Below, piece after piece: positions 25,309-34,356 of a stretch of 64,000 bases of DNA. The stretch covers positions 1 to 64,000 of the forward strand of contig JAFWPB010000017.1 in NCBI GenBank assembly GCA_017545245.1, in the 5' to 3' direction. The DNA comes from Clostridiales bacterium. Its GTDB lineage: Bacteria > Bacillota > Clostridia > Saccharofermentanales > Saccharofermentanaceae. Every line of letters starts with the position of its first letter. Position 1 is the first letter of the stretch. The notes beneath the pieces were generated by a model. That model did no database searches and was not told the DNA's origin. It saw only the letters and a program-made list of their open reading frames with translations. Made by a program: the position numbers and the translations under genes.

Positions 25309-26360
25309 ACAAGAATCACATTAATATCCCCTCTATTCTGAAGATCGAAAAGGGCGTCACCGCCAGGATCGGCACATACCTCAAAGATGCGGATCTGACT
25401 TCCGTCACCATTCTTTTCGGTAACGGCCTGATCTCCATGTTCGGCGAAACCGTCTTCCGCTCCTGTGAGGAGGCCGGCGTAACGGTATTACATCATCAGG
25501 AGATGGATACGGTAGATTTTAATGACATCACTGACCTGGCTTTTCAGATCCCGAACAAGACCCAGGCCATTATCGGCATGGGCGGCGGAAAGGTAATCGA
25601 TGCCGCCAAGTACATCGGCTTTATTCTGCACATTCCTTTCATCAGTGTGCCAACCAGTTCCTCGTCAGATGGGTTCTCAAGTTCGAGTGCTTCCCTTACG
25701 ATCGGCGGGCACAGAAGATCTCTTCCTGCCAAGCTTGCTTTCGGAATTCTCGTAGACACGGATGTGATCAAGAGTGCGCCGGTACGTTTCCTTTATTCAG
25801 GAATCGGTGACATGGTCGCGAAGATCTCCTCTACATACGACTGGCAGCACGAGGAAGATTTAGGCTACACAGAAGTAAACGACTTTGCCTTCATGATCGC
25901 CAAGAAAGCTGTGAATTCATTCGTACGGACACCTTTTGAATCGATTCAGGAAGAGCTTTTTCTTAAAGAACTTCTCGACTCACTGGCAATGAGCGGTATC
26001 GCCAACGAAATCGCCGGCTCCTCCGAGCCGACTTCCGGCAGCGAGCACTTGATCTCCCATGCACTCGACCAGCTTCTGGAACATCCTCAGCTGCACGGTG
26101 TCCAGGTAGGTATCGCCACCTATATCATGTGTAAGATCTGTAATCACCGTTTCCAGCGGATCGACACCGTCTTCACCAAGACCGGCTTCTGGGATTACTG
26201 CGCGACGCTCGATCTGAAAGCTTCAGATTATTGCGACGCGATCGACATGGCTCCGCAGATCAAACCGCACAGACACACGTATCTCCATGAAGAAAAGTAC
26301 CGTGAACTGGCAAAAGAACTGATCTCGGAAGACCCAAAGCTCAAAGCGATCTTGAAGTAA
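25305..26360 (+). CDS. Glycerol-1-phosphate dehydrogenase-like oxidoreductase
   Basis: A 351-residue member of the iron/zinc-dependent dehydroquinate synthase/glycerol dehydrogenase fold. The nucleotide site is MGGGKVIDAAKY (about 92-103). The SVPTSSSSDGFSS segment and the histidines in SGSEHLISHALD and LEHPQLHGVQVG are metal-site signatures of the EgsA/AraM branch that interconverts dihydroxyacetone phosphate and sn-glycerol 1-phosphate. Bacteria use this for heptaprenylglyceryl lipids or glycerol-1-phosphate decorations on polymers. No prenyltransferase lies nearby, so the pathway is open. Overlaps the HAD gene by 4 bases. Confidence 0.8.
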   Translation: MNKNHINIPSILKIEKGVTARIGTYLKDADLTSVTILFGNGLISMFGETVFRSCEEAGVTVLHHQEMDTVDFNDITDLAFQIPNKTQAIIGMGGGKVIDAAKYIGFILHIPFISVPTSSSSDGFSSSSASLTIGGHRRSLPAKLAFGILVDTDVIKSAPVRFLYSGIGDMVAKISSTYDWQHEEDLGYTEVNDFAFMIAKKAVNSFVRTPFESIQEELFLKELLDSLAMSGIANEIAGSSEPTSGSEHLISHALDQLLEHPQLHGVQVGIATYIMCKICNHRFQRIDTVFTKTGFWDYCATLDLKASDYCDAIDMAPQIKPHRHTYLHEEKYRELAKELISEDPKLKAILK

Positions 26361-26366
26361 AAACGA

Positions 26367-27020
26367 TCATTTCTGTCCGGTCAGGTAATACACCGCGAGC
26401 TGTGTGCGGTGGGACAATCCTTCTTTACTCAGGATCGATGTGATGTAATTCTTGACCGTGCCTTCGGTGATGAAAAGTTTTGCTGCGATCTCTTTATTGG
26501 AAAGTCCCTCGGCGACCGCTGTAATAATGTCGAGTTCACGCTCCGAATACCCGCTCGGGTCAAAGCCGGAAGCGGCGTTTCCGCTTGCCAGGCCGGGACC
26601 GTTCTTCTCCCCTGCAAGCGTTCCAAGAAGATTCTCTTCCATAACACCCATGCCGTGATAGACGCTCTTGATCATCTGCTTAAGGTGGTCCGGTGTGTGG
26701 TTCTTGATCAGGTAGCCCTTGGCGCCATTTTGGAGTGCACGGCGCACGAGATCATCGTCATCGAAAGTCGTCAGAATCAGGACCTTTCCGAGGTTTTCCT
26801 CCACGATGATCTTCGTTGCCTCAATTCCATCCATCTCCGGCATCTGGATATCCATCAGAAAGACATCCGGCTTGGTGACCCGCGCAAGTGCGACCGCCTC
26901 GCGTCCATTGGACGCACTTCCGACTACCTCGAATCCGTCGTCCGCTTCCAGGATGATCTTCATGCCGTCCCGGACAAAATCACTGTCGTCTGCAATAATG
27001 ACTTTGATCTTCTCGCTCAT
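26367..27020 (-). CDS. NarL/LuxR-family response regulator
   Basis: A 217-residue regulator: receiver with DD 11-12, phosphoacceptor Asp57 in VFLMDIQMPEMDG and Lys near 105, then a linker and LuxR-type helix-turn-helix (about 150-215) containing LSNKEIAAKLFITEGTVKNY. It is the last gene of a five-gene operon with its kinase and an ABC-2 exporter, converging on the gene at 26360 with only 6 bases between stops. AAGGAGA precedes the ATG. Confidence 0.92.
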   Translation of the reverse strand: MSEKIKVIIADDSDFVRDGMKIILEADDGFEVVGSASNGREAVALARVTKPDVFLMDIQMPEMDGIEATKIIVEENLGKVLILTTFDDDDLVRRALQNGAKGYLIKNHTPDHLKQMIKSVYHGMGVMEENLLGTLAGEKNGPGLASGNAASGFDPSGYSERELDIITAVAEGLSNKEIAAKLFITEGTVKNYITSILSKEGLSHRTQLAVYYLTGQK

Positions 27021-27056
27021 ATAATCTCTCCTTCACCTGACGTCCCGCGTCCTGGT

Positions 27057-28229
27057 TTACTGTGCCGTCTTTTCCTGGTCATGGTCTTCTTTATCCAGAG
27101 GGAAAAGCATCGTGACCGTAAACCCGGGATGATTCTCAAAACTCAGCATGCCGCCGACTTCGCGCATTCTCTTTCTCATGCCGGAAATACCCATTCCATC
27201 CGTGATGGTCTCACATCCGATACCATCGTCCGAGATGCTCGCGCGGACAAACTTTTTCACGGCAACGATATTCACGTTAATATGTTTGCACTTACTGTAT
27301 TTCATGGAATTGGATACTGCTTCAAAAGCATTGTCCAATATGATCTCCCATTGTTTGTCAGAGATCACCGACAGTTCGCCTTCCGTCGTCAGTTCCGCCT
27401 CGACGCCCTTGCTGTTACAGTCATCAAGGAGGTGGTAGAGCTGGATCATGGCAAGCTGCTTCTTCTCCGGCCGCTCTTTCCGAAGGATCACACGGATCTC
27501 ATCCATACCGCCGCGGAGCTGGTCGATCACGCCCTGCACCATCTGCTGTGCCTTATCCGGGTCCTTTTGCATAAGAAGTTTGACTGCCTCGAGCTGATAC
27601 ACGGAACCGTTGATATTATGCCCCAGTTTGTCGTGCAGTGTCTGGGAAAGTGACGCACGTTCCTCAAGTATCCGGTTCTCAGAAAGAAGAATATTCTTAC
27701 GGAGTTCTTCCTTCGCTTCATTCTCTTTTCTGTGGATATCCTGTTTCAGGCTCTGCTCTGTGATCACGTCCTCCGACATCTGTTTTTTATAGGACAGTAC
27801 GATATAGTTATGCTGGATATATAAAAGCGCGATCAGAATGATCAGGAAGATCTGGTTTGCCGCTTCGATAGAATTCTGGTAACAAAGTGCTACGCAAAAA
27901 GGACCAGCGAGGAGATACCATTGCGGGGCCAGATGATAGTGGGAAATGATCTCGAAGACCAGAAGCGGACCTAGCATGAGGAAATGCTTCGGCTCCAGAT
28001 ACAAGATCAATGCATAGATCATCACACAAAGAAGCAGAAACCACTTCCGGTATGGTCCCGGAAAAACTTCGCGCACGGTCAGGACACTGATGAAAAAAGC
28101 AACGAGCAGGAGCATCCCGACGGATACTCCTGCCTGAAGAAACAGATTCATCGTGCCATATGCGGCAAGCCCGAAAATCAAGGCGATCCGCACCAGTATG
28201 AAGAAGTTTTCCTTAGTTCTTTCTTTCAT
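27057..28229 (-). CDS. NarX/DesK-type histidine kinase
   Basis: A 390-residue kinase with four to six membrane helices in the first 145 residues and almost no external loop. A coiled-coil region (about 155-190) is followed by a HisKA_3 dimerisation domain with His199 in SQTLHDKLGHNING and a short ATPase domain with SDDGIGCE and GMGISGMRKRM. DesK-like kinases sense membrane state or act with a transporter. It lies between the permease genes and its cognate regulator in one operon. Confidence 0.9.
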   Translation of the reverse strand: MKERTKENFFILVRIALIFGLAAYGTMNLFLQAGVSVGMLLLVAFFISVLTVREVFPGPYRKWFLLLCVMIYALILYLEPKHFLMLGPLLVFEIISHYHLAPQWYLLAGPFCVALCYQNSIEAANQIFLIILIALLYIQHNYIVLSYKKQMSEDVITEQSLKQDIHRKENEAKEELRKNILLSENRILEERASLSQTLHDKLGHNINGSVYQLEAVKLLMQKDPDKAQQMVQGVIDQLRGGMDEIRVILRKERPEKKQLAMIQLYHLLDDCNSKGVEAELTTEGELSVISDKQWEIILDNAFEAVSNSMKYSKCKHINVNIVAVKKFVRASISDDGIGCETITDGMGISGMRKRMREVGGMLSFENHPGFTVTMLFPLDKEDHDQEKTAQ

Positions 28230-28244
28230 AGAAGATCGAAGTGT

Positions 28245-29471
28245 TTACTCCTCTTTCTTTCTCATTTTCAGTCCGACACTGCCTAAACTTAATATTACCA
28301 TGAGGTACGAGGCTGTGACACACAAAAGGAGAAAATAAACTGTCTTATCCTGGATGTAGAACAGCTCCGCTGCGTTGCTGAACCACTTCTGCGGCATAAG
28401 ATACGACATTCCCCGGATGGCTCCGCTGGCATTGTCGAGAGAGAAGTACATCCCGGACAGTGCTGAGCTCATCGACCAGAGTACAAAAGCCGCATATGTT
28501 GCCGGGGCAACCTCGCCTGCCATGATTCCGATAAACAGACTCAATGTACTGAAGATAATGCCCATGAGGAATACCAGAAGGATCAGTTTCCCGTGACTCA
28601 TGCCAAGTTTTGTTTCGTCTACAATGAGAAGTGACACGGCCATGATTGCTGTCATCAGTACACTTGTAAAAACCGATACCACAAACTTGGAAACAAAGTA
28701 CAGTGCTTCTGCATTTCCTGTCAGGCGGATCCTGGTCAGTACACCATTCTTCTGTTCTTCGATTGCCGTGTGGGCGACGAAAATGCCGCAGAATACAAAT
28801 CCCAGAGTAAGGAACGAGAAAGAATAACCCAGCTGCACTTTCATAGATTTTTGCTCTTTGGTAAGTTTATTTCCGGATGAGGAAGCCACCTCGATCAACT
28901 GTTTACTTGAAGAAGAGTCTTTCAGTGACTGCAGGATCCCGATATCCGGCTGGCAGCACATCTGCGTCAGCGTCCGTCTCACTTCCTCTGCCAGAAGTTC
29001 TGCTCTTTCATCGTCGGAAGTGATGCTAACGATGACCGCTTCTGCGGATTGGCCTGCACGGATCCGCTCGTCAAAATCAGAAGGCAGGAAGACCGATGCA
29101 CCCATGCGGTCATTCTCCACATCTTCTTTCACCTGATCGAGATACTCTTCTTTCGTCATGCCGGAACTCTTAAGGTTCAGGACCGAAAACATACCCGTCT
29201 CCGAAAGGTCCTGCATGAAGTATCTGCTCATATCGCTTTCTGCTGCATCGTAGACTTTGACTCCGAAAGTCTGTCCTGAAGTGATATATGCTACTTTATC
29301 TGAAGCCGTGATCTCCAGGACCTCACCCGTCTTCGGCGGATCTTTTGCCACGGAATACTCGATATTCATGGCCAGAAGTCCGACTGCCAAGATCGGCGTA
29401 AAGAAGAGGAAAAACCAGAACCCCTTATTTCGGAACAATATTTTTAATGTAGACCGGATCAATGTAATCAT
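28245..29471 (-). CDS. ABC-2 type permease, second subunit
   Basis: A 408-residue exporter permease with an N-terminal helix (about 17-37), a large external domain (about 40-200) and five helices in the C-terminal half, including the ABC-2 signature region LFIGIMAGEVAP. The ATG at 29471 overlaps the stop of the preceding permease (ATGA form); GAGAGGC is upstream, so a longer in-frame start at 29522 is rejected. With the adjacent permease it forms the channel energised by the ATPase at 30561. Confidence 0.85.
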   Translation of the reverse strand: MITLIRSTLKILFRNKGFWFFLFFTPILAVGLLAMNIEYSVAKDPPKTGEVLEITASDKVAYITSGQTFGVKVYDAAESDMSRYFMQDLSETGMFSVLNLKSSGMTKEEYLDQVKEDVENDRMGASVFLPSDFDERIRAGQSAEAVIVSITSDDERAELLAEEVRRTLTQMCCQPDIGILQSLKDSSSSKQLIEVASSSGNKLTKEQKSMKVQLGYSFSFLTLGFVFCGIFVAHTAIEEQKNGVLTRIRLTGNAEALYFVSKFVVSVFTSVLMTAIMAVSLLIVDETKLGMSHGKLILLVFLMGIIFSTLSLFIGIMAGEVAPATYAAFVLWSMSSALSGMYFSLDNASGAIRGMSYLMPQKWFSNAAELFYIQDKTVYFLLLCVTASYLMVILSLGSVGLKMRKKEE

Positions 29472-30559
29472 GCTCTGCCTCTCTTTCTGAGCTTGGAAAA
29501 TGCGATTGCCAATGCCGAGCAAACTACGGCGATGGCCGCGGAATACAGGAGTGAACTGATGACATAATTGCTCTTTCCTGTCATCGAGAGCTCAACCAAT
29601 GCACGGTTTCCGTGATAGATCGGGGATAGAACTTTGCATATATACGGATGCGAAGCGAAAAGGTATGACTCGAAACTTCCGCCGAAGAAACCCATGAACC
29701 ATACAACAGCGAATGAGATCGCGATCGTCAGAACGAGATTGTCGGTGATGGACAGGAACATGAATTCCATCGAGAGCGCCGCGATGACCATAAGGAAGAC
29801 GATCAGGGCGGAGAGGATCGGGTTTCCCCACTTGACCCCGAAAAGAAGGATCGAACCAATCGTTGCCAGTAACGAGGCCACACTGACTACCAGTGTGCTG
29901 GAACTCAACTTGGAGAAATAGATCTGCGACTCGGACAGTCCCGCCATACGGAGACGTTCAAGGATGTGGTATTTTTTCTCCGAACTGATGATGCCTGATG
30001 CGCAGATGATCGCGCACCACAGGAAGTAAGCGATCTCGATGATTCCATAGTAATCGGTCGAATCGATCGCCGGCTGGTGTTCCGGATAAAGAGTGGTCGG
30101 AGAAGCTTCGGCAAGTTCTTTGCCGGTCATGCCGGAAAGTTTCATTGTGGTCATATTTCTCGAATACGATGAAAGAATATACTCCAGTACTTTTGCCTCG
30201 GAAGCTTCATCCTCACGCTGATAGATGCTGTAGCTTTCTTTGCCGAAATCTACGAAGGCGGAAAGCTCGCCGTGGTCTTCTATGATCTTCTTCGGATCCG
30301 AACCGGAGAACTCCTCCATTGTGATCCCCCGTTCTTGACACACCTCGCGCAAAGTCTTCATGCCGTATGAAAAATCACTTTCCGCGTTCATTGTGTAGCC
30401 TACCATGAATTTCTCTTTGCATTCGTAGCTCTTCATTAACGAGGAAAAAGCACTGGACAGCAACGCGATCATGAGAATGGGAAAAACGATGAAAAGAAGG
30501 ACATTCACCGCACTCCGGCACATCAGTTTCAGATAGTTTTTTATCACATAGCGTGTCAT
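29468..30559 (-). CDS. ABC-2 type permease, first subunit
   Basis: A 363-residue membrane protein with one N-terminal helix (about 15-38), an external domain of about 125 residues and five to six C-terminal helices. The cytoplasmic segment KYHILERLRMAGLSESQIYFSK is typical of ABC-2/DrrB-like exporters. It starts 2 bases from the end of the ATPase gene. Substrate unknown; drug, peptide or lipid export are usual for the family. Confidence 0.85.
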   Translation of the reverse strand: MTRYVIKNYLKLMCRSAVNVLLFIVFPILMIALLSSAFSSLMKSYECKEKFMVGYTMNAESDFSYGMKTLREVCQERGITMEEFSGSDPKKIIEDHGELSAFVDFGKESYSIYQREDEASEAKVLEYILSSYSRNMTTMKLSGMTGKELAEASPTTLYPEHQPAIDSTDYYGIIEIAYFLWCAIICASGIISSEKKYHILERLRMAGLSESQIYFSKLSSSTLVVSVASLLATIGSILLFGVKWGNPILSALIVFLMVIAALSMEFMFLSITDNLVLTIAISFAVVWFMGFFGGSFESYLFASHPYICKVLSPIYHGNRALVELSMTGKSNYVISSLLYSAAIAVVCSALAIAFSKLRKRGRA

Positions 30560-30560
30560 A

Positions 30561-31313
30561 TCAGTAATCCCTCAACTTCTTTCCTGTCAGTGTCAGGAAG
30601 ACTTCTTCAAGTGTGATGGAAGAGGTGTCTTCAACTAGCATTTTCTTGAGTTCTTCACTTGTGCCACAAGCGATGATCTTTCCGTTGTCCATGATCGCGA
30701 TCCTGGTGCAGACCGCTTCAACTTCTTCCATGTAGTGGCTCGTATAGATAATGGTTGCCCCGTTCTTATTGGATTCCTTGATCTTATCGAGGATGAAGTT
30801 TCTTGACTGTGCATCGATACCGACTGTCGGTTCGTCGAAGATCAGAAGGTCCGGCTTGTGCCCGATTGCGCAGGCGATGTTAAGACGGCGCTTCATGCCT
30901 CCGGAGAAGTTTTTGGCATATTCATTTTTCTTCTCAAGAAGACCTACATATTCAAGTGATTCGTTGATCGTCTTTTTCAGTTCCGCTCCTTTGATCCCAT
31001 AAAGAGAAGTAAAGAGCTCAACATTCTCCCAGGCTTTCAGTTTTCCGTGGATCGCAAGATCCTGCGGAATGTAACCTACTTTTTTCAAAAGTTTCTTCGA
31101 ATTTTTTCTGATATCTTCTCCTTGAAACTCGACGGTACCAAGTGTCGGACGGACGATATTGCAGATCATGTTCATCGTCGTGCTTTTTCCCGCTCCATTT
31201 GGACCGAGAAGGCCGAAGATCTCTCCCTTCCTGATCTCAATATTCAGGTTATCCACTACGGTCTTGCTTCCATATTTCTTTGTCAGGTCTTTCGTTCTCA
31301 GTATGGTTTCCAT
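30561..31313 (-). CDS. ABC-2 exporter ATP-binding protein
   Basis: A 250-residue DrrA/CcmA-type ATPase. Walker A is GPNGAGKST (37-45), Q-loop YIPQDLAIHG, signature FSGGMKRRLNIACAI, Walker B LLIFDEPTVGID and H-loop IYTSHYMEEVEA. The C-terminal extension SITLEEVFLTLTGKKLRDY is typical of ABC-2 exporter ATPases. First gene of the operon; AAAAGGAG precedes the ATG and TATGAT about 50 bases upstream is a possible -10. Confidence 0.93.
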   Translation of the reverse strand: METILRTKDLTKKYGSKTVVDNLNIEIRKGEIFGLLGPNGAGKSTTMNMICNIVRPTLGTVEFQGEDIRKNSKKLLKKVGYIPQDLAIHGKLKAWENVELFTSLYGIKGAELKKTINESLEYVGLLEKKNEYAKNFSGGMKRRLNIACAIGHKPDLLIFDEPTVGIDAQSRNFILDKIKESNKNGATIIYTSHYMEEVEAVCTRIAIMDNGKIIACGTSEELKKMLVEDTSSITLEEVFLTLTGKKLRDY

Positions 31314-31377
31314 TGTGAAATCTCCTTTTTTGTGTTTACACCTGTATCATATCTTTTCATCAGGAAATCCCGTAGTG

Positions 31378-31427
31378 AAAAAAGGCAGGTCCTTCGTATG
31401 ACAAAAGTCATATGTTGGATCCTGCCT
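31378..31427 (-). terminator. Terminator of the lipoprotein gene at 31455
   Basis: Minus strand GGCAGGATCC pairs with GGACCTGCC (one bulge), enclosing a second hairpin TATGAC-TTTT-GTCATA, followed by TTTTTT. It sits between this gene and the ABC-2 operon. Confidence 0.85.
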
Positions 31428-31454
31428 GTCTGACTGGTCTTTTTCTGTCGTATA

Positions 31455-32543
31455 TTACTTGATCTCGCAGCCGCCCCACTCCACAACCGTAAATCCATCT
31501 CTTTCCGTTTTCTCCGGTGCCTGCATATGACACTCGACCGGAATATCCAGAGCCTTGTAGCACATGAATACACGAAGCACACTATCCGGCTCCGGAGTCA
31601 CGTGGAGCAGTGCTTTTTCCGAATACGCAGCGGACGGGAATGATATAAGATTGAATTTATTGTACTGCATCTGTGGCAGCCAGTAAGAGATAAAATCGTC
31701 GATCTCGCTCTCTGTAAGCCCAACGTCCGTCAGGTATTTCTCGAGGAACATCTCAGTCTCGCATCCCGGAATACATGCCGCCTCTTCGAAAGTCGCGAAG
31801 TCCGGATCCATATTTCCTTCCCAGAAGAGATAGTCATAGTGGCGTCCATTCGCATAATTGAATAGCGTTCCGTCCGGCGTGGCCCTGACTCTCCAGCCCT
31901 GATCCAGATCATATCTTGGGTACGTGCAGCGAAGATCTCCTTCCACGTCCAGTTTCACTTTCACATCCATCTCCTGCTCCGGATAAAGATAGATGACCGG
32001 CTTTTTCACCAGAGTTTCATCATAGTCAGGATTTGCGGATGCTTTCGTCAATTCGAAACTGCAGAATCCCTGCACATTGCTATCTTCTGTCGTGAATACG
32101 AGCACATATTTGCCTGGGGTCTGAGTATTCGTTGCAAGAAGAAAACTCGCCGTAGCATCGTCCCCTGCGGGAAGAGTCTTCTCGAATTTCTGTTTCGCCA
32201 TTCCTTTGTCCCAGTCCTCAATATCGCGCTCTTTTACGACATACGTAAGGATCTTCACATCCTGACTTGCAGAATACTTCAGTTTTACCTGTACATCGTT
32301 GCTGGGATCAACTTCCGGGATATAAGTAAGGAAGTTTAACTGCTCTTCGATCTCGATCCTGTCGATATGGAAGGTCTCCTCGGTGCTTTTGCGGCTCCAG
32401 AAATAAAAGTCCTCTTCTCCACAGCTGCTCGTGATCTTATATTTTGAAAACTTCCCGTCAAAGTATTTCGCCATGTCGTTTTTCTTTCCGCAGGCAGAGA
32501 GAAGGATCATGCCGGAAAGAAGGATCGCCATCAGTTTTTTCAT
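31455..32543 (-). CDS. Lipoprotein with KPVIYLYP domain
   Basis: A 362-residue surface lipoprotein: signal with lipobox LLSAC (Cys18). An N-terminal beta-rich domain (about 30-165) is followed by a conserved region that begins KPVIYLYPEQE at about 180 and includes TYPRYDLDQGW and YDYLFWEGN. I recognise this pattern from uncharacterised secreted proteins of many bacteria but know no function. The start is decided by the ribosome site: AGGAGG is 1 base from the ATG at 32549 but 7 bases from the ATG at 32543, so the latter is used. Own terminator at 31378. Confidence 0.8.
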   Translation of the reverse strand: MKKLMAILLSGMILLSACGKKNDMAKYFDGKFSKYKITSSCGEEDFYFWSRKSTEETFHIDRIEIEEQLNFLTYIPEVDPSNDVQVKLKYSASQDVKILTYVVKERDIEDWDKGMAKQKFEKTLPAGDDATASFLLATNTQTPGKYVLVFTTEDSNVQGFCSFELTKASANPDYDETLVKKPVIYLYPEQEMDVKVKLDVEGDLRCTYPRYDLDQGWRVRATPDGTLFNYANGRHYDYLFWEGNMDPDFATFEEAACIPGCETEMFLEKYLTDVGLTESEIDDFISYWLPQMQYNKFNLISFPSAAYSEKALLHVTPEPDSVLRVFMCYKALDIPVECHMQAPEKTERDGFTVVEWGGCEIK

Positions 32544-32637
32544 GTTCATGCCTCCTGAGAGTTTTTTGCTTCAAATATAAGACGAGGCAAAAATACAAAA
32601 TGTTGCAATTCTTTTCAAGAAGCAAACTCAACATGGT

Positions 32638-34272
32638 TTACTTTCCCACGCCGTCCACGTATTCCACCAGCATCTCCGGAATGTACTGATAGTGATGGCT
32701 CTTATACATTTTGACTTCGCAGGTTTTGCAGCCGTGCGACGTGATTCGCTCGTTCAGATGGGATATCACTTCTGTCGTAGAATCGTTGTCCCCGAAATAC
32801 TCTTTATAATCTTCGTCCTCATCTGTTCCGCCTGTGATCCAGATTTTCTTCTTGATCGTTTCATTGCGGTCGAAGAAACCATAGTCCCGGATCTGCTCTG
32901 AATAATCACTCATCTCAGTCGAATAGGGAGACCAGAACGCAGGACTGCCCACGATATATGCTCCAAAAGGCTGGTTCTCATACCTATCTGAATTGGTCAG
33001 CGCGTAGTGGGCAAAAACTCCGCCGAGTGAGTGTCCGAACAGTGTCGTGTTTTCATAATCGAAGTGATATATCTCACTTAGGTACGGCATGAGGTTATCG
33101 GTAATAAAGTCGAGAAACTTTTCTTTCCCTTCACAGAACACTGCAGAGCGTTCAACATTATCGGAATTACAGATCGAATAATCCTGACCGATACTGATCA
33201 CGATATGAGGTACCGCACGTCCTTCGTCAATTTCTTTCATGATCTTAGCCGTATCATTAAAGCGCCAGACGGCATCCGTCAGAACGATTGCCGGGTATGT
33301 TTTTGTGCTGTCGTAATTCTTCGGAAGCGTGACGTGTACCACAAAATCTCTGTCCAGTTCATCATCGTGCAGGTGGTATTCGATGACTTGATCTTTGATC
33401 GCCGCAACGGCATCCTTGTCGAGTTCCCAGGAATAATCCATATCCTGACTTTGTCTTCGATTCAGCTCTTTTTCCCAGAACTGAGACTCTGCCTCAGCAT
33501 ATGTGTTTTGGGGCAGAAGCTTGTAATTCCCACTCATCATCGCTTCAAACATCCGGATGATATCCTTCTTCATCAGTTCTTTGTCCGAAGTGGAAAGGGA
33601 AACTGTGATATATTTATACTTCTCGCTATCATACATATCCAAAAGGTCCGGAAGTATCTTCAGCAGTTCGTCATAATCCTTATACTCTTCCACATATCCT
33701 TCATTTTTATCATCTAACGCGAAATAATAACCCGGACCTTTATCGTATTTAAAAGAAGGCATGACTATGTCATTATAGTACCTTCCATCCACGATCGCTC
33801 CAGGTATGTAATGCACGTCATATTGGATATTTGCTGCCATGATCTCGTCCGGATCCTGGCCACTCTCGATATACTCTTCGCGGTGTTCTTCAATATCCTT
33901 ATTCAGGGTTTCCGGTTCCCATATTTCGAAGTAAACTCCATCGTTGTATTCATCGGAAGTGATATATGAAGGTTCCGTTGTGGCCTTTACCCATGGCTCA
34001 TCGAGAACCTGAAGCGGCCCCGATACAACCGACGCCCTCTCCTTCTCTGACATGTGATTCACAAGTGCTTTTCCAGAAGGAGAAGTAATGATCGCACTCT
34101 TCTTTTCTTCTACGTCTTCAGTAAATGAACTCTCCTCTTCTTGTGAAGCCAGGCTTGTGCCTAGAACAGATCCTCCCTCTGCTTTCTTCGAACACGCAGA
34201 AATACCTGAAGCAAGAAGCACCATCGCGCATACCAGAGCTGCTTTGTTTCTTATCTTTTTCATTGATGTCAT
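32638..34272 (-). CDS. Lipoprotein esterase (esterase D / IroE-like fold)
   Basis: A 544-residue lipoprotein with lipobox GISAC (Cys27). An N-terminal region of about 270 residues has no recognised fold. The rest is an alpha/beta hydrolase of the putative esterase family (PF00756 type): nucleophile Ser415 in LFGHSLGGVFAHYA, likely acid in ITGGTDEDED, and a late His in YKSHHYQY. Such enzymes cleave siderophore, feruloyl or acetyl esters. ATG codons at 34272 and 34263 are both possible; GAAGGG is 4 bases from the first. It follows two other lipoprotein genes on the same strand. Confidence 0.85.
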   Translation of the reverse strand: MTSMKKIRNKAALVCAMVLLASGISACSKKAEGGSVLGTSLASQEEESSFTEDVEEKKSAIITSPSGKALVNHMSEKERASVVSGPLQVLDEPWVKATTEPSYITSDEYNDGVYFEIWEPETLNKDIEEHREEYIESGQDPDEIMAANIQYDVHYIPGAIVDGRYYNDIVMPSFKYDKGPGYYFALDDKNEGYVEEYKDYDELLKILPDLLDMYDSEKYKYITVSLSTSDKELMKKDIIRMFEAMMSGNYKLLPQNTYAEAESQFWEKELNRRQSQDMDYSWELDKDAVAAIKDQVIEYHLHDDELDRDFVVHVTLPKNYDSTKTYPAIVLTDAVWRFNDTAKIMKEIDEGRAVPHIVISIGQDYSICNSDNVERSAVFCEGKEKFLDFITDNLMPYLSEIYHFDYENTTLFGHSLGGVFAHYALTNSDRYENQPFGAYIVGSPAFWSPYSTEMSDYSEQIRDYGFFDRNETIKKKIWITGGTDEDEDYKEYFGDNDSTTEVISHLNERITSHGCKTCEVKMYKSHHYQYIPEMLVEYVDGVGK

Positions 34273-34356
34273 CCATCCCTTCTTTAATGCTGCCTACATA
34301 CTACGCCGCAAACAAGGAGCACAAAGGGAGGCTTTATGGATTTTATGTGGAGAGGT

